A stretch of DNA of 44,088 nucleotides, from NCBI GenBank assembly GCA_031411655.1, contig JANOBM010000198.1, positions 1-44,088 on the forward strand, read 5' to 3'. This document shows, in pieces, positions 30,762-40,558 of this stretch (position 1 is the stretch's first letter; each line of letters begins with the position of its first letter). The translations under genes and the position numbers were made by a program. The notes under the pieces are model-generated. The model worked only from the letters and a program-made list of their open reading frames with translations, searched no databases and was not told the DNA's origin. This stretch comes from UBA6163 sp031411655 (GTDB lineage: Bacteria; Planctomycetota; Planctomycetia; Pirellulales; Pirellulaceae).

Positions 30762-33638
30762 TCAGTTTCGCGTTAAAAATTCATCGAGATTCAAAATTGC
30801 ATTCGCCACTACAATCCACGCAGCGAATTCGGATGGCTTCATTCCTCCTGGATTAGCGCGGCTCGCTTTTATGATGGCTTCGGTCCTGTCGGACGAAGCA
30901 TCGAATACTGCTTGTGCTTCTTTTTGCAAGCGAATGAGCGGCAACACCTCTTGATTTCGAAGTGGCCGAATGAGCGACAATCGAAGCCCTCGCTCGGCAC
31001 GCGAAGCATCTTCGCTGGCGTCTTCCGTCATGCGCCGGGCCAAGGATGCAGCAGCCTCGAGGTAGACCGGGTCATTTAAGGTGACAAGAGCCTGCAACGG
31101 TGTGTTGGTATTGATTCGACGAACCTGACATACTTCACCACTGCCCCCGTCAAACGTTGTAAACGAGGGGTACGGGGTGGTACGCTTCAGGTACGTATAC
31201 AGTCCGCGACGAAAGCGATCTTCACCTTCGGCATCGATCCAGTTTTGCCCATTGTAAGTAGAACGCCAAAGCCCAGCTGGCTGAGGTGGCATTACCGGAG
31301 GTCCACCCTGCTTTAACGAAAGTAGGCCAGCGACGGCTAGTGCTTGGTCTCTTACCACCTCTGCGCTTAATCGAAAACGAGCACCCCTGGATGCAAGTCG
31401 ATTGAGGGGATCCGCTGTTCGTAACGCAGGGTCAACATCGGACCGCTGCCGATACGCTTGACTCATCACAATTGTCTTAAGGAGTTTCTTGAGTGACCAA
31501 CCTCCGTCGCGGTACTCAGCCGCTAGCCAATCGAGAAGCCGTGCGTTTGACGGTGGTGCGCCCAGTGCACCAAAATCTTCCTCCGTCTCAACAATACCCA
31601 AACCCCACACTCTCGCCCAAATGCGGTTAGCCCATACACGTGGAGTCAACGGATTGTCTTTATTGACCAGCCACACTGCGACGCCAAGTCGGTTCCGGGG
31701 AACTTCGGCGGGCAAGTCGCCGAAATCCTCAAGTACCTCGGGCGTCACCATATCACCAAGATCGAGAAAATTACCTCGCTTGTGAACCTTCGTCATACGT
31801 TGCGACTGCAAAGGCAACTCTCGCATGATCGGAAGCATCGCGAGCGATTCTTCAAACGACTTCAAATCCTTTTCCGCTTGATCTCGCTCTTCCCGACACT
31901 GTTGGGTCGCAGGCGACTGCGGATTGGGCGTAAGGGTCGCCGGGTCACTGTGACTGGTGCTCAAGCGAAACTTGGAAAGCACTAACCGGTCGCCGTAGTT
32001 CTGCGTGATGGTGATTCGCAATCTTGACTCATCTTCAACGACAAGACCCTCTGAAAAGTCGAAAATCGCAACGTGACGCTCGCGTTGACGAGGGCTCACA
32101 GCCCAACCAGTTGTTAAGTCACCATCAATGGCAGATGCAACCGGCCAACCGTCCTGTGAGAAATCGGCACGGGGCTCCACCAGCTTAAGAGCAGTTACAG
32201 AGTCTCCCTGCAATTGTTCAACGGTTAGTTCCGAAAGCACAAAGTTTGGGTCTTTCGGATTGCGTCCCACCCCTGATTGTCCATCAGGCAATGGCGCCAA
32301 CATCGCTTCGATACGAAACGATCTGTAATTTCCCCGACCTAGAACGAGATTGAGCACATACGTGTCATTGTTCTCGGATGTGCCCGAGGCAAGCAGTGAA
32401 CCATCTTCCTGAATGGTAAGGACTGAACCGCTCTGGGTGCTAGTGGAGTCGATCAGCGGCAGCTCCCACAGAGCATCTTCCCTTACTGCCAGTTCCGCTT
32501 CAGCACTCTTCAACTTTGCGTCGGCCGCTTTCACTCGTTCGGAGAGTGCGTTTCGCTCCGCGAGTTGTTTGTCACTGATGATTTTCAGGCGAGGTGCATC
32601 GTCATATTTGTCGGCATCTTCTGTTTGATTGAAAATGGCAAAAAAACGGTAGTAGGCCTCTTGGGAGATCGGATCGTATTTGTGTGTGTGGCACTTCGCA
32701 CACCCCATGGTCAATCCCATCCAGACTTGAACAGTCGTATCGATTCGGTCCTTTACTGCGATGCTGCGGAACTCTTCGTCATCTGTTCCTCCTTCGTCGT
32801 TTGACATCGTGTTGCGATGAAATGCCGTTGCAATTATCTGTTGTTCCGTCGGATTGGGCAGCAAATCACCGGCAAGTTGCTCCAACGTAAACTGATCCAG
32901 CGGCATATCGTTATTCAGTGCGTTAACTACCCAGTCACGATACGGCCACATCGATCGTCCCAGATCTTTTTCATACCCCTTGGTGTCTGCATATCGCGCT
33001 AGATCAAGCCACATCCTCGCCCAATGCTCGCCGAATTGGGAGCGTTGCAACAAGTCATCGACGAGCCGTTCATAGGCTGCTGGCGAGGGATTTTGCGCAA
33101 ACTCGTCGGCGACTTCCGGCGTGGGTGGCAATCCAATCAAATCCAACGACAGGCGTCGCGCGAGCACATGGGGCGACGAAGTAGCCTGCATTCCCAGGCC
33201 TGCTTTGGCAAGCTCGGTATTCACCTGATAATCAAGTGTTCCCGGAGGCTTAACCACCGGTTCGAACGACCAATGACGTTGCCATACCGCGCCTTCGGCT
33301 ATCCAACGCTTGATGATTCCGATTTGCTCGGCAGTCAGTTGACGACGAGCGATTGGCGGCGGCATCACCAAATCGGGGTCGCTACTGATAATTCGAGCAA
33401 CCACGCTACTCTTCTCGATATCCCCTGCGGTGACTGCAGCACCTCCGTCACGCAAGGCTTTTGCTTCTTCCTCTTGGTCAAGACGAAGGTCTGCCTTTCT
33501 TTCGTGTTCGTCAGGTCCATGACAGGCAAAACAATTTGTGGATAACAACGGCAAGACATCGCGTGCGAAGTGCACTGGCTCAGCGGCGATCGAAAGCGTC
33601 GAAAAAATGACCGAGAAAAGAATAAAGGTAGATTTCAT
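30762..33638 (-). CDS. PSCyt1-DUF1549-DUF1553 planctomycete cytochrome c protein
   Basis: This is a three-domain planctomycete protein. Signal peptide MKSTFILFSVIFSTLSIAAE is followed by the PSCyt1 cytochrome domain with the haem motif CFACHG (LSTNCFACHGPDEHERKADL). DUF1549 (PSCyt2) comes next with LARRLSLDLIGLPPTPEVADEF, WARMWLDLARYADTKGYE and CAKCHTHKYDPI, a second CxxCH. A lamin-like or beta-sandwich insertion of about 250 residues follows, then DUF1553 (PSD1) with NPLTPRVWANRIWARVWGLGIV and TPLQALVTLNDPVYLEAA. Two CxxCH motifs imply covalent haem, so electron transfer in the periplasm is likely. The frame is open to 33779 but I start at the ATG 33638 that opens the signal peptide (958 aa). 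DUF1501 follows 88 nt downstream. Confidence 0.93.
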   Translation of the reverse strand: MKSTFILFSVIFSTLSIAAEPVHFARDVLPLLSTNCFACHGPDEHERKADLRLDQEEEAKALRDGGAAVTAGDIEKSSVVARIISSDPDLVMPPPIARRQLTAEQIGIIKRWIAEGAVWQRHWSFEPVVKPPGTLDYQVNTELAKAGLGMQATSSPHVLARRLSLDLIGLPPTPEVADEFAQNPSPAAYERLVDDLLQRSQFGEHWARMWLDLARYADTKGYEKDLGRSMWPYRDWVVNALNNDMPLDQFTLEQLAGDLLPNPTEQQIIATAFHRNTMSNDEGGTDDEEFRSIAVKDRIDTTVQVWMGLTMGCAKCHTHKYDPISQEAYYRFFAIFNQTEDADKYDDAPRLKIISDKQLAERNALSERVKAADAKLKSAEAELAVREDALWELPLIDSTSTQSGSVLTIQEDGSLLASGTSENNDTYVLNLVLGRGNYRSFRIEAMLAPLPDGQSGVGRNPKDPNFVLSELTVEQLQGDSVTALKLVEPRADFSQDGWPVASAIDGDLTTGWAVSPRQRERHVAIFDFSEGLVVEDESRLRITITQNYGDRLVLSKFRLSTSHSDPATLTPNPQSPATQQCREERDQAEKDLKSFEESLAMLPIMRELPLQSQRMTKVHKRGNFLDLGDMVTPEVLEDFGDLPAEVPRNRLGVAVWLVNKDNPLTPRVWANRIWARVWGLGIVETEEDFGALGAPPSNARLLDWLAAEYRDGGWSLKKLLKTIVMSQAYRQRSDVDPALRTADPLNRLASRGARFRLSAEVVRDQALAVAGLLSLKQGGPPVMPPQPAGLWRSTYNGQNWIDAEGEDRFRRGLYTYLKRTTPYPSFTTFDGGSGEVCQVRRINTNTPLQALVTLNDPVYLEAAASLARRMTEDASEDASRAERGLRLSLIRPLRNQEVLPLIRLQKEAQAVFDASSDRTEAIIKASRANPGGMKPSEFAAWIVVANAILNLDEFLTRN

Positions 33639-33779
33639 GATCGTGAAGGATAGTTCCGTTGATCCGGTCTGTCTTTGCCTTAGCCAATAAAAATCAAAAA
33701 ACTGGGCCACGCAGAAATGCGTCCGCCGGTCTTCAAGCCGATAATTAATTTCGACGCCAGATCTGGAAGCCACGATCAT

Positions 33780-36542
33780 TCAATAAACTGCGACGTCTCG
33801 CGATAACACCCAGCCTTTTCCAAGTCCCGCAATCTCAATCTGAATCCATTCGCCCCGTCGCTCCGTCAAAACGAACTCTTTACCTACCGGCAAAGGCTTG
33901 TTGAATGCAGGCTCATAGGTTTCCGAGTTTCCCTTTCGTGCAACCGTGGGACCGCTAATGACGACACCGTGCTCGGTTGCATAGATATCCCGCCATTCCA
34001 GGACAACCGACCCAAAACTAAGAATCAAAAAAGCAAACACCACCAAGGCAACGCTGCGCAATAGTTTAAAGCGAGATAAAAACTGCATCGCGTAACAGGC
34101 AGCAAGCATGACCACCAAGAGGAAGGTCACCAAAATGCATTTTTCACGATAGCTCATCCAATCCTGCCAAATAAACACATAGCGAGTCAGGTTGGTGGTG
34201 GGCCTTGCTACGGCGCCCCCCTCCACCGATTTCAACGCACTGTCCAAATTTGCAGCCAGGTAGGGATCACGCGGCCTAAACCGCTTGGCCTGACGATAAG
34301 ACGCGATTGCGCGCCCCCATTCGCCGGCTCGCACCCAGGCGTTTCCCTGATTGTAAAAGACTGCACCGGACGCGAAACCGCTATCGAGTATCTGCCCATA
34401 TTGAATCGCCACACGGCGAAAATCATCGGGACTCTGGGCCCGCAAAAACTGCGATTCGGCAGATTGGAATTGCCTTGCGATTTCGAGATCAGCGGCCGCG
34501 CCACAACCCCCTAAAGCGATCAAGATACCAATACAAAGCCGCAAGCCGATCGCCGAATGTCGTCTTGTTTTCTCGAACTGTTCTTGCAGACGAGACACAA
34601 GCGCAGCCGCTTGTAGTTCAAGTGAGGCGATGTCTTCTACGACCGCTCCGTAGCGTGTTGCATCGCACGCCTGGAGAAACAGCCGCATATCAAATCGTAT
34701 TGCTTCGTCGGCTCCTACTTTTTGAAGATGTGTATCCACATCGCCAGGTGTCAGTCCTTCACTTAAAATATCGAGCTGGTCGGCAATCATTTCAACGACG
34801 GCACAACGCAGTTGCCCAGTGGCTTCACGCAGTTGATTTGCAAGACGCAGGCGGCCAGCCTCGGCAAGTGCAACCTTAGCTTTCGTAGCGGCACCACGGC
34901 GGCGCAAACCTGCGGGATCGGCGAGGTGGCCGCGAATTTTCGCAGTAAGGGTTGCCGCCACTGCGTAAAAGGCAAGCATGCCTATCCATACTTCCAACCA
35001 GCGACGCGGCGACACGGCGTCGTTACGCAACTTGGCAACGTTCGTTTCGTTCGCAAAGATCCCACCTACGCTTACTTGTAGGTCCGAACTTTGCGTAGCT
35101 GGGGCACTGGGAGATGCGGCACCGGGTGATGCGATGATTTGCGAATCGTTAAGCGTCTCGGCTTCATTGATGACGACATCAATCGGTGCCGTTTCTACTG
35201 TCACGTAAGACTCTTTCTCAGTGTCGAAATAGGCGACCGGTATCGCAGGCAACTGGCGAATGCCCGCCTTCAACGGCCGTAGGCTATACGTAAAATGACG
35301 GGTCTTACCGCGAGTTTCGGATGTCGCTTCGTAAGTTCGAAATCTACCTTCAATGCCGGGCAGCTTACTGATATCGGGAGCTCTCGCATCGGCCAAAGAT
35401 CCGCTGCCTGTTAACGACAACTTTAACGTCATCGGATCTCCGACACGGGCCGTTGTCGGTTGAAGCTCGGAAGACAGCTTAAAAGTACCGACAGCACCAA
35501 TGAAAGAATCGGGCCTCCCTTTCTGGGGAACTTCACGAACTTCAATCGATGGACTTTTGACGGAGACGTATATTCTTTCGCCGCGAAGTTTTCCGTTCTC
35601 CACGGAGGTGCCAAAAGTCCCCTTCAGTGTAGAGGAGCCCCATGAGTAGATCCCTATCTTATTTGGAATGAACGTACGCTGAAAGACATAATCCCAATAC
35701 GGCGTATCGACTCCCTTGGAATCATTTCGAGAGACTCTCTTTGGCGATGGATGGAACCCAAAACTGTCTCGGTCGAACAGGGAGAAAACGGATGCACTGC
35801 GAATCGCGTTAATCTTGAAACCATGGCCACGCCGACTTATCATCGGCTCCAATATTTCGCTCCATTCGCGCTCCGCTTCGATCCCCTCAGGGATTTGATC
35901 GTCGACAAACCAAGGGATGCTTAATTGCGGCGGTTCCGGCTGAACGGTGACAGGGTCTTCATCTTTAAACTCATCAGGCAACGCTTTCACTGACACGGTG
36001 AGAGTGAGCGTGAATGATTGTGTGGGATAAACGCTCACGCGATCAGCCGAAGCGTTCAACAAAACATTGTCTTGCGATTCAGGAGCCGTCACACGAATCG
36101 CAATCTCATCGCCCAAAATGACTTGGCCATCAACGGTCGTCTTGGGCGCGGGTACGGTGAGCGGACCGACCCTTTTTGGAGTCAAGCGATAATCGTACTG
36201 ACGTCCTCGTCGGGTGACTTCACTCCGAACACCGTTGATGATCGTGACCTGGCGAGAATCGAGCGATTGTTCGCCCAAAGATGCAATCTCAAAATCATCA
36301 AACCCGTCCAGTATCGGCGGGGTAGGTTGTTCTACGTGGTTGACCGTCACACGATAAAGGATCGATTCCCCTTCATAGATATCTCGGGTATCCGTCTCGA
36401 CGATGACTTCGGGCTCTTGGCCGATAGCGTGCGCATGCCACAGAGACACGACGAGCAGCAAAATCGAAAACGACACCTGCGCCAACTTTAGTCGTTGCCA
36501 AAGGCAACAGTGAACCCTAATGGAATGGCATGCATTAATCAT
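33780..36542 (-). CDS. BatD-BatE fusion protein
   Basis: One 920-aa frame joins two Bat proteins that are normally separate. Residues 1-41 form a signal peptide (SFSILLLVVSLWHAHA). Residues 42-510 are BatD-like oxygen-tolerance domain (VETDTRDIYEGESILYRVTV; FIGAVGTFKLSSEL; VGDPMTLKLSLTGSGSL). A transmembrane helix at 516-535 and a helical segment to 660 follow. Then residues 666-680 look like a second, internal signal peptide with a lipobox-like ALGGC, followed by TPR-type helices (690-775), two membrane helices (801-819, 829-848) and a C-terminal SH3-like domain (855-918, with GEWIQIEIAGLGKGWV), which is the BatE layout. It is preceded by batC with a 56-nt gap and is the last classical bat gene of the operon. 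The frame shows no sign of a sequencing joint. Confidence 0.88.
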   Translation of the reverse strand: MINACHSIRVHCCLWQRLKLAQVSFSILLLVVSLWHAHAIGQEPEVIVETDTRDIYEGESILYRVTVNHVEQPTPPILDGFDDFEIASLGEQSLDSRQVTIINGVRSEVTRRGRQYDYRLTPKRVGPLTVPAPKTTVDGQVILGDEIAIRVTAPESQDNVLLNASADRVSVYPTQSFTLTLTVSVKALPDEFKDEDPVTVQPEPPQLSIPWFVDDQIPEGIEAEREWSEILEPMISRRGHGFKINAIRSASVFSLFDRDSFGFHPSPKRVSRNDSKGVDTPYWDYVFQRTFIPNKIGIYSWGSSTLKGTFGTSVENGKLRGERIYVSVKSPSIEVREVPQKGRPDSFIGAVGTFKLSSELQPTTARVGDPMTLKLSLTGSGSLADARAPDISKLPGIEGRFRTYEATSETRGKTRHFTYSLRPLKAGIRQLPAIPVAYFDTEKESYVTVETAPIDVVINEAETLNDSQIIASPGAASPSAPATQSSDLQVSVGGIFANETNVAKLRNDAVSPRRWLEVWIGMLAFYAVAATLTAKIRGHLADPAGLRRRGAATKAKVALAEAGRLRLANQLREATGQLRCAVVEMIADQLDILSEGLTPGDVDTHLQKVGADEAIRFDMRLFLQACDATRYGAVVEDIASLELQAAALVSRLQEQFEKTRRHSAIGLRLCIGILIALGGCGAAADLEIARQFQSAESQFLRAQSPDDFRRVAIQYGQILDSGFASGAVFYNQGNAWVRAGEWGRAIASYRQAKRFRPRDPYLAANLDSALKSVEGGAVARPTTNLTRYVFIWQDWMSYREKCILVTFLLVVMLAACYAMQFLSRFKLLRSVALVVFAFLILSFGSVVLEWRDIYATEHGVVISGPTVARKGNSETYEPAFNKPLPVGKEFVLTERRGEWIQIEIAGLGKGWVLSRDVAVY

Positions 36543-36598
36543 TCATTACGAACCACAGTGTGAAACTCAAACCCATCTGACAAGCCATCGCCGACGCA

Positions 36599-38464
36599 TC
36601 ACCAATCACGCTCAACCGGCACTCGGATTCCACGCATGACTTCCATCTGCTTTTGCAATTGACGATGTTGCTGCTCACGTTCTCGGACTTTTTGAAGGAT
36701 AGACAACGCTTGTTGCCGTGATGGACTTTCGTTGTCAGTGTTTGAAGACAATTTCGATGAACCCTCGTCCTGTGAGTCGTTGGAATCCTTTTTTGGGTCG
36801 GGTTGCGCAGTAGATTCCTCCTGCTCATCGCGACTCCCTTTTTCACCTTCTTGGCCTGGCTGATCTTTGTTTTGCTGATCTTTGTTTTGCTTGTCACCTT
36901 CATCCGGTTGCGAATCATCCTTTGGCAGAAGGTCTGCGATCTCCTGCAGCATTCGGAACGTTTCTTTTTGCTCTGGTAAGGCATCCGCAAGGCGTTCGTT
37001 TTTGAGTTCGCTCATTGCTTTGGAAGAACGAGCAACGATTTCCGGTCCAAGTTCGATCGCCTTGTCCAGTGCTTTTGTCATTGCATCGGCATGGACAGAT
37101 GCTTCGTGTGCGTCATCCGCTGCGATCGATACTGAATCCTTTTCTTCCAGGCCCTGCGGCCCTTCTAAGTCATTACCATTCGATGGGATCGTCGTATTTA
37201 ATTTGGCGTTATCCTGTGCCGACGACTCGGCTTTCGCAAGCGTGTCTCGTTCGAGCCGGGCTTTCGACTCCAGCGTGCGAACCCAGTCGGTGATCCGGTC
37301 TTGCTGCCATGCCAATTGGTCGAAGCGATCGACCATTGTGGCCTTGCTCGTTTCGGGGTTCTTACTATCTTCGCTCGATGGGTTATCGACCGTCAGTGAA
37401 TGAGCCCCCGACTGAGTATCGTGATCCGAGACAAGACGTTTTTGTTCTCCTACGGCGCGCTGAAGTATTGCGACAAAAGGCGCGAAGGTCGCATAGATCT
37501 CATTGAAACGATCAAGCACATCGCGTTGATACTTGAGAGCGATCTTCCAATCCATCGCATCGATCGCATCGGCCGCCCTGTCCATTTTCTCCGCAGCTTC
37601 ATCGGAAATATCCATGAGGACTCCCGCAATTTCCTTCATTTTCTCAGTGCCCCCGTCCACGTTCACGTCCAGTGGATTAGCTGGTGGTGACGACGAATTC
37701 AATTGCTTATGGATTTTCACTTTTAGTGGAGCGATTTCTTCGCGTAGCGATCGCTGATTTTCGCTTAGCAAGCGAATCGCCAATCGATTTCCTGGGGAAC
37801 CGGGATCGGCTGAGATGCCCTCGGCTTGCGATCGGAGAACGGACTCCTTCTGTTCAATCATGGCTAGAAACTCGAGCAAGTTTTTCTCCTTCCTCTGCTC
37901 CTCGCGATCGCGTTCATCCCACTGCGCCTGAATTTGCTTTCCATACAATCGCAACAATTCGAGGTTGTATCGCGCGTCGGCATGATCACTATCGACGCGA
38001 AGGCAATCACGATAGTGTCCCACTGCCGTCATTAAATGATCGATTGCTACTTTTCTCTGCTCCTTATTCACTGCGACAGGATCTTCGCCGAGGGCGACCC
38101 GACCTAGCGTCGCCGCCAATCCACCCAAATTGTAGTGTGACGAGGCGGCAACCTTTGGATCCTTCGCGAGTGCTGATTGGAGGTAAAGTTCACGAGCCTT
38201 TTCGACTTCGTTCGACTCCGCCAATGCGCATGCATGATCAAATTGGATCAAGGGATTATCTGGCTCCGCTGCCTCCGCGTCCGCAAAAGCCTTTTTGGCT
38301 TCAACGAAGCGGGCAGTTTGAAAATACTTGACTCCTTTTTCAACCTTTTGAATTGCAGATGTCGATGGCCCCACTGCATACGCAGGGCATGCAGCAAGCA
38401 GGGTCACCAGGGCAAACAGCCACTTTTTATCGCCAAGCTGAATTCGACAAGACTCGTTACGCAT
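36599..38464 (-). CDS. batC: BatC-like TPR protein
   Basis: The 621-aa protein starts with a signal peptide (KKWLFALVTLLAACPAYA) and TPR repeats at about residues 38-180 (YFQTARFVEAKKAFADAEAAEPDNPLI; HYNLGGLAATLG; DHADARYNLELL). A long, highly charged helical region follows with coiled-coil character (QAQWDERDREEQRKEKNLLEF...). Near residues 515-585 is an acidic Asp/Gln/Lys low-complexity run (KQNKDQQNKDQPGQEGEKGS). The C-terminus is another helical segment with RVPVERDW. This fits BatC, the periplasmic TPR scaffold of the Bat system, although it is longer than the usual BatC. It overlaps batB by 8 nt at its start, so translation is coupled. Confidence 0.82.
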   Translation of the reverse strand: MRNESCRIQLGDKKWLFALVTLLAACPAYAVGPSTSAIQKVEKGVKYFQTARFVEAKKAFADAEAAEPDNPLIQFDHACALAESNEVEKARELYLQSALAKDPKVAASSHYNLGGLAATLGRVALGEDPVAVNKEQRKVAIDHLMTAVGHYRDCLRVDSDHADARYNLELLRLYGKQIQAQWDERDREEQRKEKNLLEFLAMIEQKESVLRSQAEGISADPGSPGNRLAIRLLSENQRSLREEIAPLKVKIHKQLNSSSPPANPLDVNVDGGTEKMKEIAGVLMDISDEAAEKMDRAADAIDAMDWKIALKYQRDVLDRFNEIYATFAPFVAILQRAVGEQKRLVSDHDTQSGAHSLTVDNPSSEDSKNPETSKATMVDRFDQLAWQQDRITDWVRTLESKARLERDTLAKAESSAQDNAKLNTTIPSNGNDLEGPQGLEEKDSVSIAADDAHEASVHADAMTKALDKAIELGPEIVARSSKAMSELKNERLADALPEQKETFRMLQEIADLLPKDDSQPDEGDKQNKDQQNKDQPGQEGEKGSRDEQEESTAQPDPKKDSNDSQDEGSSKLSSNTDNESPSRQQALSILQKVREREQQHRQLQKQMEVMRGIRVPVERDW

Positions 38465-39488
38465 TTACTGCCCTTTGAGTTTGTTTTGGAACGATGGCAA
38501 TTCGGGGGATTAACAGGTCAACGATCAGTAGCGAAATCCCGATCGCAGCGAACCATTGGTACTGTTCTCGGTAACGTTTGCGTTTCTCGGAGCGGATCTC
38601 GCCTTGGTTCATCTGCGACAAAGTCTGATTGTAGATTCGGCCCAAATCATAAGCGCGCGTTTGCGCAGGAACGTAAGCCCCCGAAGTGGTCAATGCGATT
38701 TCTTTCAGCATCCTCTCGTCCATCTTGGACCAAACTTCTTGACCGCTATGCTGGAGAAATTTCAAGCTTCCGTCTGCGGCACGTTGCGGAATTCTCGCAC
38801 CCTCCGCGGGGTCCCCAATTCCGACCGCAATGATTCGAATGCTTCGATCAGCGGCTTGTTTTGCGGCCTCTTTGGGGAAAGAATCTTGATCTTCACCATC
38901 AGTGATCAAGACGATTGCCTGATCGCGATCCGTTTTCCCATCCAGCTGTTCGATCGCCTTTCGAATCGCATCGCCAATCAGACTACCGCCACGTGGCGCA
39001 CTGTCTGGCCCAACGTCTCGAAGAGCCAAGCGGAAATAACCATGGTCGGTTGTGAGCGGCACCTGCATTACCGGCGCACCCGCAAAGGCAATCAACCCTA
39101 CTCGATCTCCTTCAAGTCGCTCCAACAAATCGACAATATCGGACTTGGCCCTTTCTAAACGATTGGGCGCCACATCCTCCGCGAGCATCGACCGCGAAAC
39201 GTCTAGCAATACAAACAAATCGACACCTCGCGAAGTTACGTCGTCAATGAAGATACCAAAACGAGGTCGCGAAATCGCGATGATCAGACACGTAAGTGCC
39301 CCCATGAGCAAAATTGCTTTTAGCCACATACGCGTCGACTGAATCGAGGGCATCAAACGAGCGACCATCGAAGGATCAGCAAACTCCAGGGCGGTCAGCT
39401 TACGTTTTGAGTGCGCAAAGACGAGCATCGCACCAACTACGGGCACGAGCCAAAGTGAAAACATAAATGTCGGGAATTCCCAGATCAT
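38457..39488 (-). CDS. batB: BatB-like VWA-domain membrane protein
   Basis: The 343-aa protein has two N-terminal membrane helices (about 7-25 and 56-74), a VWA domain with a complete MIDAS start (FVLLDVSRSML, Asp96-Ser98-Ser100) and the acidic LITDGEDQDSF loop, and a C-terminal membrane helix (AAIGISLLIVDLLIPRI). This is the standard BatA/BatB topology, with the metal-binding VWA domain in the periplasm. It sits between batA (1-nt overlap) and batC (8-nt overlap). Bat VWA proteins are thought to form complexes with MoxR-remodelled partners; the client is unknown. Confidence 0.9.
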   Translation of the reverse strand: MIWEFPTFMFSLWLVPVVGAMLVFAHSKRKLTALEFADPSMVARLMPSIQSTRMWLKAILLMGALTCLIIAISRPRFGIFIDDVTSRGVDLFVLLDVSRSMLAEDVAPNRLERAKSDIVDLLERLEGDRVGLIAFAGAPVMQVPLTTDHGYFRLALRDVGPDSAPRGGSLIGDAIRKAIEQLDGKTDRDQAIVLITDGEDQDSFPKEAAKQAADRSIRIIAVGIGDPAEGARIPQRAADGSLKFLQHSGQEVWSKMDERMLKEIALTTSGAYVPAQTRAYDLGRIYNQTLSQMNQGEIRSEKRKRYREQYQWFAAIGISLLIVDLLIPRIAIVPKQTQRAVNA

Positions 39489-40558
39489 TAAGGCAACGTC
39501 CGAAAACGAGTAGACATTAAAGCAACTTCAACAAGGATACAAACGAAGCCAGGGATCATGAGCCATTGAAAAATTTCGCGATACTCGGTGTAGAGATTAC
39601 CTTCAGTGTTAGTTTTCTCCAGGCGATCGATTTCCGCGTAAACCTGTGCCAAGCCCTCCGTATTTTGAGCATTGAAATAACGGCCTTGTGTTTTACCGGC
39701 CAGTGCCTTGAGCGCCACCTCATCGAGCGTGACCGGTTGTGATTGTAGGACTGTGCGTCCAAACATATCGATCGCAGGGAACGGCGCTATCCCCGTTGTT
39801 CCAACCCCAATCGCATAAATGCGAATGCCAAACGCTGCAGCGGTTTCCGCAGCCTCCTCGGGAGTAACAACGCCAGCCGTATTTTCACCATCAGAAAGAA
39901 GTACGATCACCTTACTCTTGATTTTCAAATCTTTGAGTCGGTCGACGGCGACAGCAATGGCATCGCCGATCGCTGTCGCCTGCTCTTCTTGCAACAGGCG
40001 TTCATTAATCACCCGCCCTTCCTTATCAACAATTGGCTCAGGAATCTTCACGGTCTCGAGAACTTCAATGAGCGTTCCGTGGTCGAGTGTAGGAGGGCAT
40101 TTGGAATCCGCATAACCGCCGAATGCGACCAAACCGATCAAATCATCCGGGCGCCCATTAAAACCGGCCTCGCCAATGACGAATTCGCGAAAAACTTTTT
40201 TCACGGCTTCCAGGCGATTGACTCGTTTCCCATCGATGGGAAAGTCGAGTGCCTGCATCGAGCCAGATCGATCGATACACATTTCGATCGCTATGCCTTC
40301 GGTACGTACACGAAACTCTTCACTTCCCTGTTGTGGCCTAGCGAGAGCAATGATGACCAGCAATATGCCAACGACTCGCAACCAATCCAATACCCGTTTA
40401 AAACGCTGGGCAAAGGTTACTGGTAGTCCCCTCAACAAGCTGACATCCGAGAAAAGTACCGATTCATTTCGGCGACGCTGCTGTTCGTACCAGGTAGCGA
40501 CACACAAGGGGATAATCAGTAGAAGCCAAAGGGGATCATGTAAGCGAAACTCACTCAT
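39488..40558 (-). CDS. batA: BatA-like VWA-domain membrane protein
   Basis: The 356 residues comprise two N-terminal membrane helices (WLLLIIPLCVATWY and VVGILLVIIALARP), a VWA domain with the MIDAS motif CIDRSGSM (Asp95-Ser97-Ser99) and LLSDGENTAG, and a C-terminal membrane helix (WLMIPGFVCILVEVALM). These features match BatA. The start ATG overlaps the stop of the upstream lipoprotein-like gene as ATGA (4 nt), and its stop shares one base with the batB start (TAATG), so all three are translationally coupled. The paralogy with batB is clear by topology and motif. Confidence 0.9.
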   Translation of the reverse strand: MSEFRLHDPLWLLLIIPLCVATWYEQQRRRNESVLFSDVSLLRGLPVTFAQRFKRVLDWLRVVGILLVIIALARPQQGSEEFRVRTEGIAIEMCIDRSGSMQALDFPIDGKRVNRLEAVKKVFREFVIGEAGFNGRPDDLIGLVAFGGYADSKCPPTLDHGTLIEVLETVKIPEPIVDKEGRVINERLLQEEQATAIGDAIAVAVDRLKDLKIKSKVIVLLSDGENTAGVVTPEEAAETAAAFGIRIYAIGVGTTGIAPFPAIDMFGRTVLQSQPVTLDEVALKALAGKTQGRYFNAQNTEGLAQVYAEIDRLEKTNTEGNLYTEYREIFQWLMIPGFVCILVEVALMSTRFRTLP

